In this document: piece after piece, positions 63,951 through 64,000 of the stretch
Numbering within the stretch: position 1 is the stretch's first letter
How the letters are laid out: every line of letters starts with the position of its first letter
DNA from: Holdemania massiliensis AP2
GTDB lineage: Bacteria; Bacillota_I; Bacilli_A; Erysipelotrichales; Erysipelotrichaceae
Length of the DNA: 64,000 nucleotides
NCBI RefSeq assembly: GCF_000327285.1
Contig: NZ_HE998567.1
Coordinates: forward strand, 1,410,967-1,474,966
Direction of reading: 5' to 3'
Made by a program: the position numbers and the translations under genes
Notes under the pieces: model-generated
The model's database searches: none
Told to the model about the DNA's origin: nothing
Seen by the model: only the letters and a program-made list of their open reading frames with translations

Positions 63951-63958
63951 GTGATTTT

Positions 63959-63983
63959 CCTCCATTCAAAAGCCCAAAAGGGC
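63959..63983 (-). promoter_or_regulatory. tet(M) ribosome site and leader hairpin
   Basis: GCCC-AAAA-GGGC stem (63972-63983) just upstream of GGAGG (63959-63963). It fits the tet(M) leader, which is regulated by attenuation; the rest is outside the window. Confidence 0.6.
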
Positions 63984-64000
63984 ATAAAAATCCCAGTGAT

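Larger units (their letters stand above)
58000..64000. mobile_element. Tn916-family conjugative transposon, int-side part with tet(M)
   Basis: Gene order and proteins match Tn916: int, xis, orf8, orf7, orf9, orf6 remnant, tet(M). The conjugation genes (orf12 and beyond) would be past the right edge of the window. The left boundary given is approximate. Protein sequences, as I remember the Tn916 ones, are nearly identical, so acquisition is recent compared with its surroundings. Confidence 0.92.

Overview
The window is a chromosomal segment of a low-to-moderate GC Gram-positive bacterium (Bacillota). Gene content fits: cdaA-cdaR-glmM, an OpuC-type osmolyte transporter, LytTR and OmpR two-component systems, many AGGAGG-type ribosome sites and TGnTATAAT promoters, and a Tn916-family element. 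A gut Erysipelotrichia-like host is my guess from overall gene style; no rRNA or marker gene here proves it. No tRNA or rRNA gene was seen.

Layout. 1-4 kb: a ComEC-type metallo-hydrolase, D-Ala-D-Ala ligase and an AI-2E-family membrane protein. 4.0-4.5 kb: a short orphan CRISPR array. 4.6-8 kb: a minus-strand run of Ntn hydrolase, membrane-extended MurF-like ligase and alpha/beta hydrolase. 8-10.8 kb: small protein, NfeD and SPFH protein, then a CPBP protease. 10.9-17.4 kb: membrane GDPD, a two-component system overlapping a ceramidase-like gene, and a methyltransferase. 17.6-21.9 kb: glmM, cdaR and cdaA (c-di-AMP synthesis). 22-28 kb: housekeeping genes including a TraB protein, a Rieske flavoprotein and a Y-family polymerase. 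28-35.5 kb: an AT-rich gap, a small regulator, a divergent kinase/regulator pair, an HD protein and an APH-like/GmhB/MDR group. 35.9-40 kb: an OpuC-type ABC transporter with a BusR-like GntR-RCK_C regulator; this regulator class senses c-di-AMP, so the window holds both a c-di-AMP source and a probable target.

40-50.3 kb is a complete type I-C CRISPR-Cas locus, all on the minus strand: leader3, array 3, cas3-cas5-cas8c-cas7-cas4-cas1-cas2, leader2, array 2. Two more arrays lie outside it on the plus strand (array 1 at 4.15 kb, array 4 at 56.9 kb). All four arrays have a homologous leader that starts with the same ~45-bp inverted-repeat module, and in every case exactly 104 nt separate that module from the first repeat. 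Repeat stems differ between arrays by compensating base changes. This leader module is the most unusual signal in the window.

50.3-56.6 kb: a SagB/nitroreductase-like protein, a Tat-exported flavoprotein reductase, an AgrC/AgrA-like LytTR two-component system and a HemW-like protein that has lost the radical-SAM cysteines. From about 58 kb to the window end is the int-side part of a Tn916-type conjugative transposon (int, xis, orf8, orf7, orf9, a frameshifted orf6, tet(M)), sitting just beyond the decayed distal end of array 4.
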